From assembly GCA_032622095.1 (NCBI GenBank), contig CP136063.1, forward strand, positions 69,481,980-69,545,979: a DNA stretch of 64,000 nucleotides, in the 5' to 3' direction. The notes under the pieces were generated by a model that had not been told where the DNA came from, did no database searches, and saw only the letters and a program-made list of their open reading frames with translations. Of this stretch, positions 22,375 to 35,142 are shown piece by piece; position 1 is the first letter of the stretch, and each line of letters opens with the position of its first letter. Origin of the DNA: Siphonodentalium dalli (Eukaryota; Mollusca; Scaphopoda; Gadilida; Siphonodentaliidae). Made by a program: the position numbers and the translations under genes.

Positions 22375-23686
22375 TAGTGATGGGCGGTTTTGAAATTTTG
22401 ACTCGGTTACAGTTTCGGTTTGGACTAAAAGAGTTGACTCTCGGTTTTCGTTTCGGTTTTTTAAAGTTGATTGCGTATATGTGTTGAGAAGAGAGCTCAA
22501 GGTGCCAAGATTTGGTAGGTATTAATCAAGTATAAAGCCAATTATACCGAGATCAAGGGGATCGTGCGATGTTGCAGCTAATTTGGGGATAATTCCCAAT
22601 TTCCCCATCCACGTGTGACATTGAAGCTGAATCAGCAATTCGATATACAATATATTAAGTTATTAACGTACTGTATTTGTTTATCTTTAAGTGTTGTGTG
22701 CATTTTGAACTACTTATAAGTGGGGAGCAGTTGTACAGAGAGACACACAGTGCAGTAATTTCATAGTCAACCTGAGTCAACGGGAATATGTCAGGGATTT
22801 GGGAAGCATAAAACACTGCATTATTAATATTTTTGGTGTAATAATTAGGTCAGCGAGGTCACTTCGCCTTGGGTCATTCGGCTGCACCTGCCCTTGGTCT
22901 CTCCACTTAGTCACTATCAATACTCTGAGTAATAACTTGTTCTACCAATCCATATATTCAGTTAAGTGCAGAGAACCACTGCAGATGGGAATTAAGTATA
23001 TAAAAACACTTAAAACACAGAGCGATTACTGTTACCAACAGGACATATTTAAATTAATCCCGCTGTGCACCCCCCCCCCCCCCACATAATTTTGATACCA
23101 TGTGTTGCGTTCTAAAAATAGGTCGATTGCAGTGGATTCGTAGAGATGACGAAATATGAGTGCGACAGAGAAGATTGTTTGATTGATCGAAAGCATTTGA
23201 ATTACGTCACAAGACTCGCCTTGATGCTGGATAATAGATATTTGTCCCCCCGAATGGAATAAAATTTAAACATAAGTTCAAAGTAAACAGTCACGCATAG
23301 ATGGGTTCATGTTTGCTAGGTGTCTTAAACTGTTAATCGGGCATTGCTCAGCACGTTTGAAGCGTATAAAACAGCATCAAAAGGCATTTTTTGTCGGAGT
23401 GTTCACGCGACTGTCGAAAAATAACAAAACAGTCTCTTACGATAATGATAACAACACGGTGGACGAGTAAAAATTGACACACTCCGAAACATTATTGAAC
23501 ATGGGGCCCGATAATTTGACAACAGTATCAACCAACAGCATCAACTATCAAGTCGATTCCAGTGAAAAATAAACATACAAAACAAAAACCGTAACGTCGG
23601 TTGTGGCAGAATCACATCGGTCGGTTTCGGTCGGTATTGTTTAAAACCGAAACAGAGTTGTTTTCTCGGTTAACCGCCCATAACTA
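22375..23686. mobile_element. Non-autonomous hAT element (1.3 kb)
   Basis: Ends TAGTGATGGGCGGTT and (inverse) TAGTTATGGGCGGTT are followed on both sides by subterminal CGGTTTCGGTT-type repeats. The perfect 8 bp duplication CTTCCGAT flanks it (22367-22374, 23687-23694). There is no transposase. The last ~190 bp are included in the tandem duplication starting at 23496, so only the right end of this element recurs at 30392-30582. Confidence 0.88.
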
Positions 23687-24429
23687 CTTCCGATGAACCT
23701 ATTATTGGATGTAGTGTGATTTTATAGATCTAAAAGGGCTACAAACTTGACCAAAAACCGGCCCGGGAAATGAATATAATAACAGCCCATCTGCACCCCC
23801 CCCCCCCCCCCTTGAATCAATCTGTTCGGGGGTGTCCTGCTTGGGAAATTCCAACTGCACCCTCCCCTCCTTGAATCAGAATCAGACCAAATACATATGT
23901 TTTTGCATAATTCCATTTGCACCCCCTTGCACATCAGTGCTCTGGCCTAATATCCTATATATTCATAAACCATGGTTCTATATATTCCCGTATGAGACCA
24001 TTCAGATATTTTTACCTGAAAAATTGCATAAATTCTAACATCTAGCGGTCTCCAGACGAATGCACACGGCTACAGAGTCGGACAAGAGACCAGGACACAC
24101 CATGCTGTCCATGGTTGTTCGGACCGAGGTGAGAAAATTTTGAAAACTATACAAGAAAATCGCTAATCCCAGCATCTAGACTGGCCTCAACTGAAGCGTT
24201 CCTATTGTGTTGGAAATTTCAATTGGGGGAGGGTCCGGGAAGGGTTCATAAGAATGTTTTGGGGATTTACAGCTGGGAGTTACCGTTAAAATCTTGAGAT
24301 TAACGGGGTCTTTGCATGGTGTTATATGATGCTGACAAGTTCATTTTAAATTACGATTAGCCAATTCGGCTGGTTAAACAACATATGTGGCGGCCCATAT
24401 CGGTTTCATTTGCGGCCCAACCACATATA

Positions 24430-24455
24430 CCCCCCCCCCCCCCCCCCCCCCCCCC
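24430..24455 (+). repeat. Poly-C tract (26 bp; 18 bp in the duplicate)
   Basis: The matching tract in copy 2 (31322-31339) is 18 bp and is followed by a 15 bp sequence absent here. Confidence 0.95.
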
Positions 24456-24511
24456 ACGGGAACTTTCCCGGTTTTCCGATCGGCCAGTCCGCTTCCGCCT
24501 ATGAATACAAC

Positions 24512-25400
24512 AGAAGTCGGCCCCGCGCGAATTCGGCCCCATACGAAGACGGCCCCCGTGCGAAGTCGGCCCCATTTTATAACATAACTATTGTTTTAAA
24601 TCATTATTTATTTTATGAATATGAAATATGATACTGATATGATAATGACAATATAACAATAACAAATACAATTAATAATAACAAATTTAAACAATGTCGT
24701 CGTCGCTATCGCTGTCGGGTGCTGAAATCTCGGCTATCTTTCGTATCAGCTGACTTGTCGTTAAATCTCGGCCTCTGTACAATTTCCACAGGTCAAAAAT
24801 TTACCCCTTTCCAGAAGAAACACAGCTATTGAACTACTGGCAACTGGAATTGGGGTCGGGTTGATCGAGTCGATTAGCGATGGCTTGTTAGCACACTCGA
24901 AACCAACATAATTATATGACATACAAGCTCATATATCACAGATTGATATTATTTTTTACATATATTATAAAGGTGAAATTACTATATATACAAGATTTAA
25001 GTATTTTCTCATATACTTGAGAAAATATTGAAAAATGAATGTTCATATTCTTGAGAAAATGGAATGTTTTATCAAAATTTAAATTTTAAATCACTTACCT
25101 GTGTTACATATTCGACGAGTCCAGCGACAACATATGTTGCATTCTATTCTATTCATTTGTTATAACAACTAAGAAAACTTTGCGGACTTCACAATTAGCG
25201 TTATATGAGCCTACATAAACACGACACTAAATCAACCAAATTAAGTTGGGGACCTCATAATTAGCCTAAATAAACACTACGGTTCACCAATAAAATTAAG
25301 CCGATTTAATCACTTCTAATTAATGGGCCCGACTTCTCTGGGGCCGTCTTCGAGTGGGGCCGTCTTCGTATGTGGCCGACTTCGCGCTGGGCCGACTTCT
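24512..25400. mobile_element. DNA element with GAAGTCGGCCCC subterminal arrays (copy 1)
   Basis: Both ends carry inward-facing repeats of (A/C)GAAG(A/T)CGGCCCC, four near the left end and four to five near the right. The terminal AGAAGTCGGCCC inverted match extends ~45 bp. The middle is AT-rich and non-coding. No target duplication was found. Clustered subterminal repeats suggest transposase-binding sites of a non-autonomous element. Confidence 0.65.
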
Positions 25401-26282
25401 CCAGATACCCTGCCTACAAATATCCATGAGAATCAGTGAGAATCCTGATAAATACCGGTACAATATCCAAATTTCGAGGCATTAATATTTCCAGTGATAT
25501 TAGACCAACAACAGCTTCAATAAGCAAAATAGTACAGTTTTCTCGAAAGCAAGTATACAATAAAATCGTCAGTTAGAGGATAGTTATAGTACCGGAATCG
25601 TGTAGTAACAAGATGGAACTTTTTGTTCATACGTTCACAGCTGGAAAATGTGTCTGTACTTTTGCCAAAGTTGCCCACGTGGTGTTTGAATTAAGCGCGC
25701 GAAACAATCAAAAATAGAATTGGGATTCGGTCAACCATATTAATCACCCCCCCCCCCCCCCGGTAAACGGAATGAATTATATATATAGCGGATGGTAGTA
25801 ATATATAGCACATGGACCAAAAATATGCGTGTAATATTCACACTCGTCTTGGTAAAGCTAACATATAATAGAAATTAAATAGTACCGCAGACATCCAACA
25901 ATTTGTTTCCCTCTTTCCTTAGTCGTTCATTACTTTACTCTTATTTAATCCACAGTCGCCATTTTTTCTATTGTTCTCCCTTGCACAATATCCAGCCGAT
26001 TGCCCACTGGTAACAATAGCTGTGGATTATTTAAACAATAAGTGTGCATTATTTTAACAATAACTGTGGAATATTAAATATTCCCCAGGTATTGTCATAA
26101 CAATCGCAAGTCATTGTTTGCTGTGTTCTCCACTTGCTGACACACCGGAATGTAAAATTGGTGTGACCAATCAATCAATCAAATAAGAAACTGAACAGTC
26201 TTAGGTGATTATAATGATCATAGGGATACTAAGAAAGACGGTGGGTGGAATTTGTTTAATGTAATAACAACAATTTTACATC

Positions 26283-26500
26283 AATGTTAGACAATTCGGA
26301 CTAGAAAAATATAGATCACCCCTGGTCAAGTGGTCCAGCAATATACTGAATTATGATCTAGTTATGTGTTAATTTATTGTACTATTAATATGTGTATTAT
26401 AAATAAAATTATCCTATCCTATCCTATCTGCTATGATGCGGTTGGGTCCTGCTGAATTGCTCTGATGATGGTAGGGCAAACTGATGCTGTTAACAAATAG
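26283..26500 (+). pseudogene. LINE 3'-end fragment with (TATCC)n interruption
   Basis: TTAGACAATTCGGACTAGAAA and the later CTGCTATGATGCGGTTGGGTC match 27227-27355, but here ~90 bp ending ATAAAATTATCCTATCCTATC lies between them. The insert with its pentanucleotide tail looks like a separate short retroposed piece. Confidence 0.55.
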
Positions 26501-26959
26501 TAGCGTGAGTTCCACAACGAATTAAAACAATGTACAAGCTAAAATTGAAGTCTGCTCTTGTGTGAGTTTGGACAATATGCATAGCAAATGCATTGCTCAA
26601 CGCCACATATGCTAAGTCAGTGTCGTAATTTGGTTGCGAACAAACAATATATTTATTAGATTTATTATTTAAGTTACCAGTGTGATTATGGGAATAAGTG
26701 GTATGAAGGTCTAAATTATGCTCGCGTTTGTTATATTCGTATAAGGCCTCTGTATGCCGCACATAGCCTAGTTCAAGAGATTGAATTGAGAAAGTTCGGT
26801 TCCCCAACTTCTTTGGCATTGAACAATAAAGAGCGTTCCTTGTTAATACATTCCTGGTGTGGTATGAATAAAGAGCGTTTTTCTCTCACTTGTGTGCGAA
26901 ATATTTAAAACAGCTGAAAAATATATGTTATATTAACATTTATTTTCAGAGCACACAAA

Positions 26960-27246
26960 GCCGGTATATCACTGGGGCTCTCCTCGCCTTTGTCGATTAT
27001 GCAGAAGCTTGGAAGCTTCAAGTCAATACAAAAAAAAAAAAAAAAATGATTTTCACGAAGAAATGGTCGAAAAATCTCCCCACATTCAAGTATGGAGGCT
27101 GTAGCCTAGAAATAGTTAAAGAATTCACTTATTTGGGGGGGGGGGGTAAATTATTTTATAATCGTCGATTCCGCCAGAACATAAAGAAAACAGTTACAAA
27201 CCGGAATGTGAAATTGGCAATTTCGGAATTAGACAATTCGGACTAG
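26960..27246 (+). pseudogene. Degraded LINE reverse-transcriptase C-terminal fragment
   Basis: The translation contains FVDYAEAWKLQVNTKKKKKM, then IFTKK, KYGG, LEIVKEFTYLG and a few basic residues. This is the usual order of the segment after the catalytic core in non-LTR retrotransposon reverse transcriptases (W-L-VN-K-KTK-M-F ... F-YLG). The expected polymerase motifs upstream (YADD) are missing, an A16 run encodes the lysines, and a G12 run encodes a glycine stretch after YLG. A dead fragment; the clade (RTE, CR1 or Jockey-like) is not resolved. A second copy of its downstream part lies at 26283-26500. Confidence 0.7.
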
Positions 27247-27359
27247 AAAAAATATATTCCACCCCGGTCAAGTGGTCCTGCTAATCTGCTATGATGCGGT
27301 TGGGTCCTACTGAATTTCTCTGATGATGTTAGGGCAAACTGATGCTGATAACAAATACT

Positions 27360-29027
27360 ACCATTATATATTTTTTAATTTGTCTTTTTCGCGGTGTTGC
27401 GATAATCTGAACATATCCACGAAAAGCCATTATGCGTATCAAACATTCAAAACATATTTATTGCGAAATATGTTTAATACTGGTTGTATTAGTTGTTGAA
27501 ATTCGACTATATTTTCGTACGATGGTGTACGTAAACACACACAAGTTGTGCTCTGCTTACATAACACAGAGCAATTCGATTGGTTATTCATACACAATGA
27601 TATAAACGCTCTTTATTATTTCCATATCAGGAAAACAGTAATAAATAACGCTCTTTATGTTTACCATATCCGGATCTAAACAAAAGCCAGAAAACGTAAC
27701 ATGTTTTGCTTTTGTTTACATGCCAAAGGGGAAGAAATCGACAATAACATACTGCTTATGTCATATTTCTGATTGCTATAAGAACAAAGTCTGTCTATAT
27801 TTCACTATTTATGGCGGTTTTTGACGGGTGGGAATATTTTAACAGCATACCCACCGCCAACGCCGCCCGTATCTTTAACGACACATTTGCATTGTATTTG
27901 AGACTTGTTCTAATAATGAAAAACTTACGAAGGTGGAGCCTTCTTATAACACGGAATCACTCGCACAATATAATTTTCTGGTAAATGCTAAATATTTAAA
28001 TGTTGATAATCCAAATCAGTTCGTAATGTCGGGTACACCACACTATAACTTAAATGGATTAGTTACGTTGATTACATGGATTTTAATAAAATGTTAAGAA
28101 TTTGATGTCAAAATGCTGAAATTGAAGATCGTTTTATACGGGTAACGACTACTATATATTTATAGTAAATAAACCTCATTCGATAACTTACGTTGGTCAA
28201 GAACTCCTTGTAAATCCAACTTCGAATTCATGGAAATAAATCAGATAAACAGTACAATACGAAAACGACTCATCGAAAGATTTTTTTATTCCAATATTAA
28301 CGGAAAACATCAGTTTGATCATCGGCTGGATTGTCATTTACCTCCGGGTGCTTGTGATGTTTATTTCGCTTATAAAATGAACGCCATGCTGATAACATAT
28401 AACTATGTAATATCCATTTAGATAACGTCGACACAGAAAGTTTAGAAAATTACTTCATTCCCTGTTCGAGTACGTTTTACTGACAAAATTCACTCTTCTC
28501 ACATTCAATTTACAAATGCGCCCGAGAACGACGTGTTAATTAATTAGATTAAAGCGTGGGGTAAGCTAATCGGCGACAAAGGCAATATCATGTTTGGGGC
28601 TACCTATAACTGATATCCCGATAACCACTCATCATAACTGGATTGTCAACGCGGCTCAGTGCATACCAACTCAATGCGACAATTTTGATTTGAGACAATG
28701 CAGCGAGGACGAGCAGTATCAGGCCAAGCAAATTAAATGTTTGTTGTAACTGGAAGGTGTCAATGGCGATTGACACATTTTTAATGACAATTTTAATTCC
28801 AAATCTCCAGATCACTTTTTAAAGTGGCAACTGAATTTGCGTACAAATCTTTATTTGTCTGACAGATTCGGAAATTGTTTAATGGTCATGTTCACATTTT
28901 TTGTTAAAACTTTTATTGACTTTTAGTTGAATATATCATACATTGTAATGTCATTGACAAATTTCAAAGTAATACTATAGGTAAAATGAAATTTCGTCTT
29001 GTTATTCTTTAAATACTGAGGATTAAG
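27360..29027. other. Unassigned AT-rich sequence
   Basis: AAACGCTCTTTATT (27604-27617) and AACGCTCTTTATG (27647-27659) are inverse partners of motifs at 26867-26881 and 26825-26838, suggesting two nested terminal-repeat pairs around the LINE fragment. Otherwise nothing was recognised. Confidence 0.4.
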
Positions 29028-29127
29028 CCAGATATTCCCCTCGCTGTCGGCCATTCGTCCAAATATTCACCTCGGCTTCGCCTCGGTGAATTATTTCTCC
29101 GAATGCCCGACAGCTCGGGGAATATCC
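29028..29127. repeat. GC-rich ~100 bp hairpin
   Basis: GATATTCCCCTCGCTGTCGG pairs with its near-inverse at the right end, and CACCTCGGCTTCGCCTCGGTG forms the apex. Confidence 0.8.
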
Positions 29128-29132
29128 TATAC

Positions 29133-30335
29133 ATAAATTCGGGCAGTATACCGGTACTATTTTTTGCTCCCCCCCCCCCGAAACCCGGAATGAACAGAAT
29201 TTTAACTTTTTCAATGAAAGGGGAAGAACTCTATCTTTAATATATAGAGTTATTCCCCCTGCATTGAAAATAATACTGATTTTTACTTTATTATTTTAAT
29301 CTTCATGACAAAACTGAGGCCCCCACCCCATCCCCTTGGAATACGGAATACCACTTAACACAGAGGGTGGAATACGGAATACCAGTTAACAGCCATATGG
29401 AATTTTCCGGATAAATTTTCTATTGCCGTACGAACGCCGGTCATCCCGCAGTGTCCACGTCTAAAATTATCTAAAATGACGATGATCGACGATCTGTATG
29501 TCAAACCGTGAATTTATGGTGACAACAATCGCATTTATATTATTATTATGATCATTTTTTGGAAGGTGTCGAAGGTCGGCGTACGAATACCGATATGTTT
29601 GGAATACCGAATACCTCCTAACAGAGGGGCCGGAATACGGCGTACCTCATAATAGGGCATGGAATATACGGCGTACGAAAAGGGGGTGGGGGCCTCAAAA
29701 CTCTATGGAAGCGTATTAGTGCCACCTAACAAAAAATACTGTCTCCTAATTATCTCCTAATTAGGACTTAGTATCTCCTAATTAGGATATATGATCTCCT
29801 AATTATGAGATAATATAGATATAATGAACTCAACACCAGTTAGCGGTCATTTTCATTCCCATTCATCGCTCAGAGTCGCCGCCCAGAGAAAGGCGGTTGA
29901 TTTTTCTGTCGGGCTTGGCTGGACATTGATAGCTTAAAGGGGGACTGTATGGGGGGGGGCGCACAAAAGTTTTATCATACAGGGCCGGGGTGGGTGGGTC
30001 CGAAGAGGCCCGAAAAAATGAGTTTGTGCAAATTTTTTCTATTCACATTTTTGCCCTTGTTTTAAGTTGTTTTCAAATATATTCATTAATAATTGTGTTC
30101 TAAGGCAAGTTATGGCCTTTACAGACACTTAGGAACAGGGTAGGTATAAGATATAAGTAATACAGGGGATATCTTCCAAAAACATACCTATACCGGGCGG
30201 GGTGGGTGCATCTCAGAGGCCTGAAAAAAATTGTTTGTGCTCATTTTTTTTCAACCCACATTATGGACATTGTTTTAAGTTGTTTTCACTAATAAGTGTG
30301 TTCTAACATAGATTATGACCTTAACCAGCACTTAA
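29133..30335 (+). repeat. Segmental duplication block B (copy 1)
   Basis: Matches 33695-34933 nearly base for base, from ATAAATTCGGGCAG to AACCAGCACTTAA. Differences include C/G-run lengths and a 20 bp GACGTGCCCTCTTTGAGT-type stretch missing here. It contains a CTCCTAATTA short-tandem cluster (about 29745-29815) and two diverged copies of a ~180 bp segment containing GTTTTAAGTTGTTTTCA. Confidence 0.92.
29316..29696. mobile_element. 381 bp element with 6 bp target duplication (copy 1)
   Basis: Ends GAGGCCCCCACCCC and inverse; the immediately flanking hexamer AAAACT is present on both sides (29310-29315, 29697-29702). The interior has repeated GGAATACGG(A/C) motifs facing inward. Six-bp duplications are known for IS3EU- and Dada-type elements; no transposase is present to decide. 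The duplicate copy is at 33891-34266. Confidence 0.65.
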
Positions 30336-30391
30336 GAATATATGTAGGTATAAGATAAAGCACTCTCTGGTGCCAAATAAAAAGTGATGAC
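30336..30391. other. Junction spacer between duplication copies
   Basis: 56 bp of sequence between the end of block B and the start of block A copy 2, with no matching stretch before block A copy 1. Confidence 0.6.
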
Positions 30392-33300
30392 TGAACATGG
30401 GGCCCGATAATTTGACAACAGTATCAACCAACAGCATCAACTATCAAGTCGATTCCAGTGAAAAATAAACATACAAAACAAAAACCGTAACGTCGGTTGT
30501 GGCAGAATCACATCGGTCGGTTTCGGTCGGTATTGTTTAAAACCGAAACAGAGTTGTTTTCTCGGTTAACCGCCCATAACTACTTCCGATGAACCTATTA
30601 TTGGATGTAGTGTGATTTTATAGATCTAAAAGGGTTACAAACTTGACCAAAAACCGGCCCGGGAAATGAATATAATAACAGCCCATCTGCACCCCCCCCC
30701 CCCTTGAATCAATCTGTTCGGGGGTGTCCTGCTTGGGAAATTCCAACTGCACCCTCCCCTCCTTGAATCAGAATCAGACCAAATACATATGTTTTTGCAT
30801 AATTCCATTTGCACCCCCTTGCACATCAGTGCTCTGGCCTAATATCCTATATATTCATAAACCATGGTTCTATATATTCCCGTATGAGACCATTCAGATA
30901 TTTTTACCTGAAAAATTGCATAAATTCTAACATCTAGCGGTCTCCAGACGAATGCACACGGCTACAGAGTCGGACAAGAGACCAGGACACACCATGCTGT
31001 CCATGGTTGTTCGGACCGAGGTGAGAAAATTTTGAAAACTATACAAGAAAATCGCTAATCCCAGCATCTAGACTGGCCTCAACTGAAGCGTTCCTATTGT
31101 GTTGGAAATTTCAATTGGGGGAGGGTCCGGGAAGGGTTCATAAGAATGTTTTGGGGATTTACAGCTGGGAGTTACCGTTAAAATCTTGAGATTAACGGGG
31201 TCTTTGCATGGTGTTATATGATGCTGACAAGTTCATTTTAAATTACGATTAGCCAATTCGGCTGGTTAAACAACATATGTGGCGGCCCATATCGGTTTCA
31301 TTTGCGGCCCAACCACATATACCCCCCCCCCCCCCCCCCACGGCCTCCGGCACATCGGGAACTTTCCCGGTTTTCCGATCGGCCAGTCCGCTTCTGCCTA
31401 TGAATACAACAGAAGTCGGCCCCGCGCGAATTCGGCCCCATACGAAGACGGCCCCGTGCGAAGTCGGCCCCATTTTATAACATAACTATTGTTTTAAATC
31501 ATTATTTATTTTATGAATATGAAATATGATACTGATATGATAATGACAATATAACAATAACAAATACAATTAATAATTAACAAATTTAAACAATGTCGTC
31601 GTCGCTATCGCTGTCGGGTGCTGAAATCTCGGCTATCTTTCGTATCAGCTGACTTGTCGTTAAATCTCGGCCTCTGTACAATTTCCACAGGTCAAAAATT
31701 TACCCCTTTCCAGAAGAAACACAGCTATTGAACTACTGGCAACTGGAATGGGGGTCGGGTTGATCGAGTCGATTAGCGATGGCTTGTTAGCACACTCGAA
31801 ACCAACATAATTATATGACATACAAGCTCATATATCACAGATTGATATTATTTTTTACATATATTATAAAGGTGAAATTACTATATATACAAGATTTAAG
31901 TATTTTCTCATATACTTGAGAAAATATTGAAAAATGAATGTTCATATTCTTGAGAAAATGGAATGTTTTATCAAAATTTAAATTTTAAATCACTTACCTG
32001 TAGACCCCGAAGCCACGACAAATATTTTTCATGGCTGGCTCAACCGATTTTCGTGGCTCGTTAGCTAGCTAAGCCGGCTCAGTCACGACGTTGGTGGCTG
32101 ACGAAATATGGCGGCTCAGCCGGCTGAGATGTTATCATTCAGCGTATTTCCGTTTCCGAAATGTTCCTAATCCCCTGCTATCGGTTATAGATGCCGTTTT
32201 TTTTAGCGTTTGTGGTGAACCCGTAGAATTCCAGACCACACGCAATCTTTTGATGTTGGGCTTTTCCATTACGGCGAAATTCACGAAGGACTGGCATGGA
32301 TATACTATGTAGTTTCCCATCTAATCGGTATAAGTAGTTACATTGGGACTTCTGTCGACGTCAGACTGCTATCATTTACTGCCATCTTACGATATATGCA
32401 TGCATCATTGAATGATGAACCGGATAGTAATGATATATACTATTTCAAACTATTTTCTATTCTTATGTGTATATATTGACAAACGCCAGTGATGTCTGAG
32501 ACTGGGTGTTGTCGATATAAACAATTTATATTTTAACCCTTTCAATACCGAATGGATGCGCCCATTCAGTTATATGAAAGCATGCATTGGGATAGTCTAT
32601 TCCACATTAAAGGGCCAGGTGTTCTGATAATATAACAACAATGCGAGTATGCCAATATTAGGCAATGCGGTTTAGTTCTTTGCGATTCACAGTACAGTTG
32701 TGCTTGACATATAAGCCCATGCACATGGCTCAGCCATTTTACAATTCCGGCGGCGGAGATTTTTAAATGTGGCTGGCGTTAGAAATAATATGGCTGGCGG
32801 CGGCTTGTGGCCAATATGGCTGGCGGCGGCGGCGTACGATGGCGGCTTCGGGCTCTACTTACCTGTGTTACATATTCGACGAGTCCAGCGACAACATATG
32901 TTGCATTCTATTCTATTCATTTTGTTATAACAACTAAGAAAACTTTGCGGACTTCACAATTAGCGTTAGCCTACATAAACACGACACTAAATCAACGAAA
33001 TTAAGTTGGGGACCTCATAAATGACATAATTAGCCTAAATAAACACTACGGTTCACCAATAAAATTAAGCCGATTTAATCACTTCTAATTAATGAGGCCG
33101 ACTTCTCTGGGGCCGTCTTCGTATGTGGCCGACTTCGCGCGGGGCCGACTTCTCCAGATACCCTGCCTACAAATATCCATGAGAATCAGTGAGAATCCTG
33201 ATAAATACCGGTACTATATCCAAATTTCGAGGCATTAATATTTCCAGTGATATTAGACCAACAACAGCTTCAATAAGCAAAATAGTACAGTTTTCTCGAA

Positions 33301-33694
33301 AGCAAGTATACAATAAAATCGTCAGTTAGAGGATAGTTATAGTACCGGAATCGTGTAGTAACAAGATGGAACTTTTTGTTCATACGTTCACAGCTGGAAA
33401 ATGTGTCTGTACTTTTGCCAAAGTTGCCACGTGGTGTTTGAATTAAGCGCGCGAAACAAAAATAGAATTGTGATTCGGTCAACCATATTAATCACCCCCC
33501 CCCCCCCCGGTAAACGGAATGAATTATATATATAGCGGATGATAGTAATATATAGCACATGGACCAAAAATATGCGTGTAATATTCACACTCGTCTTGGT
33601 AAAGCTAACATATATAAATAGAAATTAAATAGTACCGCAGACATCCAACAATTTGTTTCCCTCTTTCCTTAGTCGTTCATTACTTTACTCTTAT
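30392..33694 (+). repeat. Segmental duplication block A (copy 2)
   Basis: Carries the right end of the hAT element, the same non-coding frames as copy 1, and the GAAGTCGGCCCC-type element (31411-33153) interrupted by an 855 bp insertion. It runs straight into block B copy 2. Confidence 0.92.
32002..32856. mobile_element. 855 bp element with 10 bp target duplication
   Basis: Ends AGACCCCGAAGCC and (inverse) AGAGCCCGAAGCC; ACTTACCTGT occurs on both sides (31992-32001, 32857-32866) but once at the empty site in copy 1 (25093-25102). The interior has GGCGGC/ATGGCTGG repeats near both ends. A 73-codon frame (32091-32312) has no recognised domain. A 9-10 bp duplication suggests a Mutator-like non-autonomous element. 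It inserted after the segmental duplication. Confidence 0.9.
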
Positions 33695-34933
33695 ATAAAT
33701 TCGGGCAGTATACCGGTACTATTTTTTGCTCACCCCCCCCCCCCCCCCCCCCCCGAAACCCGGAATGAACAGAATTCTAACTTTTTCAATGAAAGGGGAA
33801 GAACTCTATCTTTAATATATAGAGTTATTCCCCCTGCATTGAAAATAATACTGATTTTTACTTTATTAGTTTAATCTTCATGACAAAACTGAGGCCCCCA
33901 CCCCCTTGGAATACGGAATACCACTTAACACAGAGGGTGGAATACGGAATACCAGTTAACAGCCATATGGAATTTTCCGGATAAATTTTCTATTGCCGTA
34001 CGAACGCCGGCCATCCCGCAGTGTCCACGTCTAAAATTATCTAAAATGACGATGATCGACGATCTGTATGTCAAACCGTGAATTTATGGTGACAAAAATC
34101 GCATTTATATATTATTATTATGATCATTTTTTGGAAGGTGTCGAAGGTCGGCGTACGAATACCGGTATTTTTGGAATACCGAATACCTCCTAACAGAGGT
34201 GCCGGAATACGGCGTACCTCATAACAGGGCATGGAATACGGCGTACGAAAAGGGGGTGGGGGCCTCAAAACTCTATATCTATGGAAGCGTATTAGTGCCA
34301 CCTAACAAAAAATACTGTCTCCTAATTATCTCCTAATTAGGACTTAGTGTCTCCTAATTAGGATATATTATCTCCTAATTATGAGATAATATAGATATAA
34401 TGAACTCAACACCAGTTAGCGGTCATTTTCATTCCCATTCATCGCTCAGAGTCGCCGCCCAGAGAAAGGACGTGCCCTCTTTGAGTGGCGGTTGATTTTT
34501 CTGTCGGGCTTGGCTGGACATTGATAGCTTAAAGAGGGACTGTACGGGGGGGGGGGGGCGCACAAAAGTTTTATCATACAGGGCCGGGGTGGGTGGGTCC
34601 GAAGAGGCCCGAAAAAATGAGTTTGTGCAAATTTTTTCTATTCACATTTTTGCCCTTGTTTTAAGTTGTTTTCAAATATATTCATTAATAATTGTGTTCT
34701 AAGGCATGTTATGGCCTTTACATACACTTAGGAACAGGGTAGGTATAAGATATAAGTAATACAGGAGATATCTTCCAAAAACATACCTATACCGGGCGGG
34801 GTGGGTGCATCTCAGAGGCCTGAAAAAATTTGTTTGTGCACATTTTTTTCAACCCACATTATGGACATTGTTTTAAGTTGTTTTCACTAATAAGTGTGTT
34901 CTAACATAGATTATGACCTTAACCAGCACTTAA
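33695..34933 (+). repeat. Segmental duplication block B (copy 2)
   Basis: Includes the second copy of the 6 bp-duplication element (33891-34266, AAAACT at 33885-33890) and a C22 run where copy 1 has C11, and G13 where copy 1 has G9. It ends at AACCAGCACTTAA, beyond which the copies diverge. Confidence 0.92.
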
Positions 34934-35142
34934 AGTGATAGTACTGTTATTTCTATATGAAATTATTCTCGCCCAGAATAATCGGATTGCCATGGTGGCG
35001 CGCGCAACAGCAAACCCAGGCCTTCATCGTAAATCGGTGTTTAGATATTGCAAGCATTGGTCGAAGGGTCAAGGGTCAGAAAGACCAGAATGCATCATCG
35101 ATCTAAAAATAATGCTGACGGACACGCATTAATAATATAAAA

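Larger units (their letters stand above)
23496..25944 (+). repeat. Segmental duplication block A (copy 1)
   Basis: Nearly identical to 30392-33694 apart from a few small indels, C-run length changes and an 855 bp insertion in the other copy. It starts inside the hAT element at TGAACATGGGGCCC and ends at TTACTTTACTCTTAT. Short reading frames (for example 68 codons at 23832) are repeated in both copies but have no recognisable domain. Confidence 0.92.
25945..29132. other. 3.2 kb present only in copy 1 of the duplication
   Basis: Copy 2 joins block A directly to block B at TTATATAAATTC, so this stretch was either inserted in copy 1 or lost from copy 2. It contains LINE fragments (26.28-27.36 kb), AATAAAGAGCGTT inverted pairs, and a GC-rich hairpin at its right edge (29028-29127). 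Confidence 0.75.
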
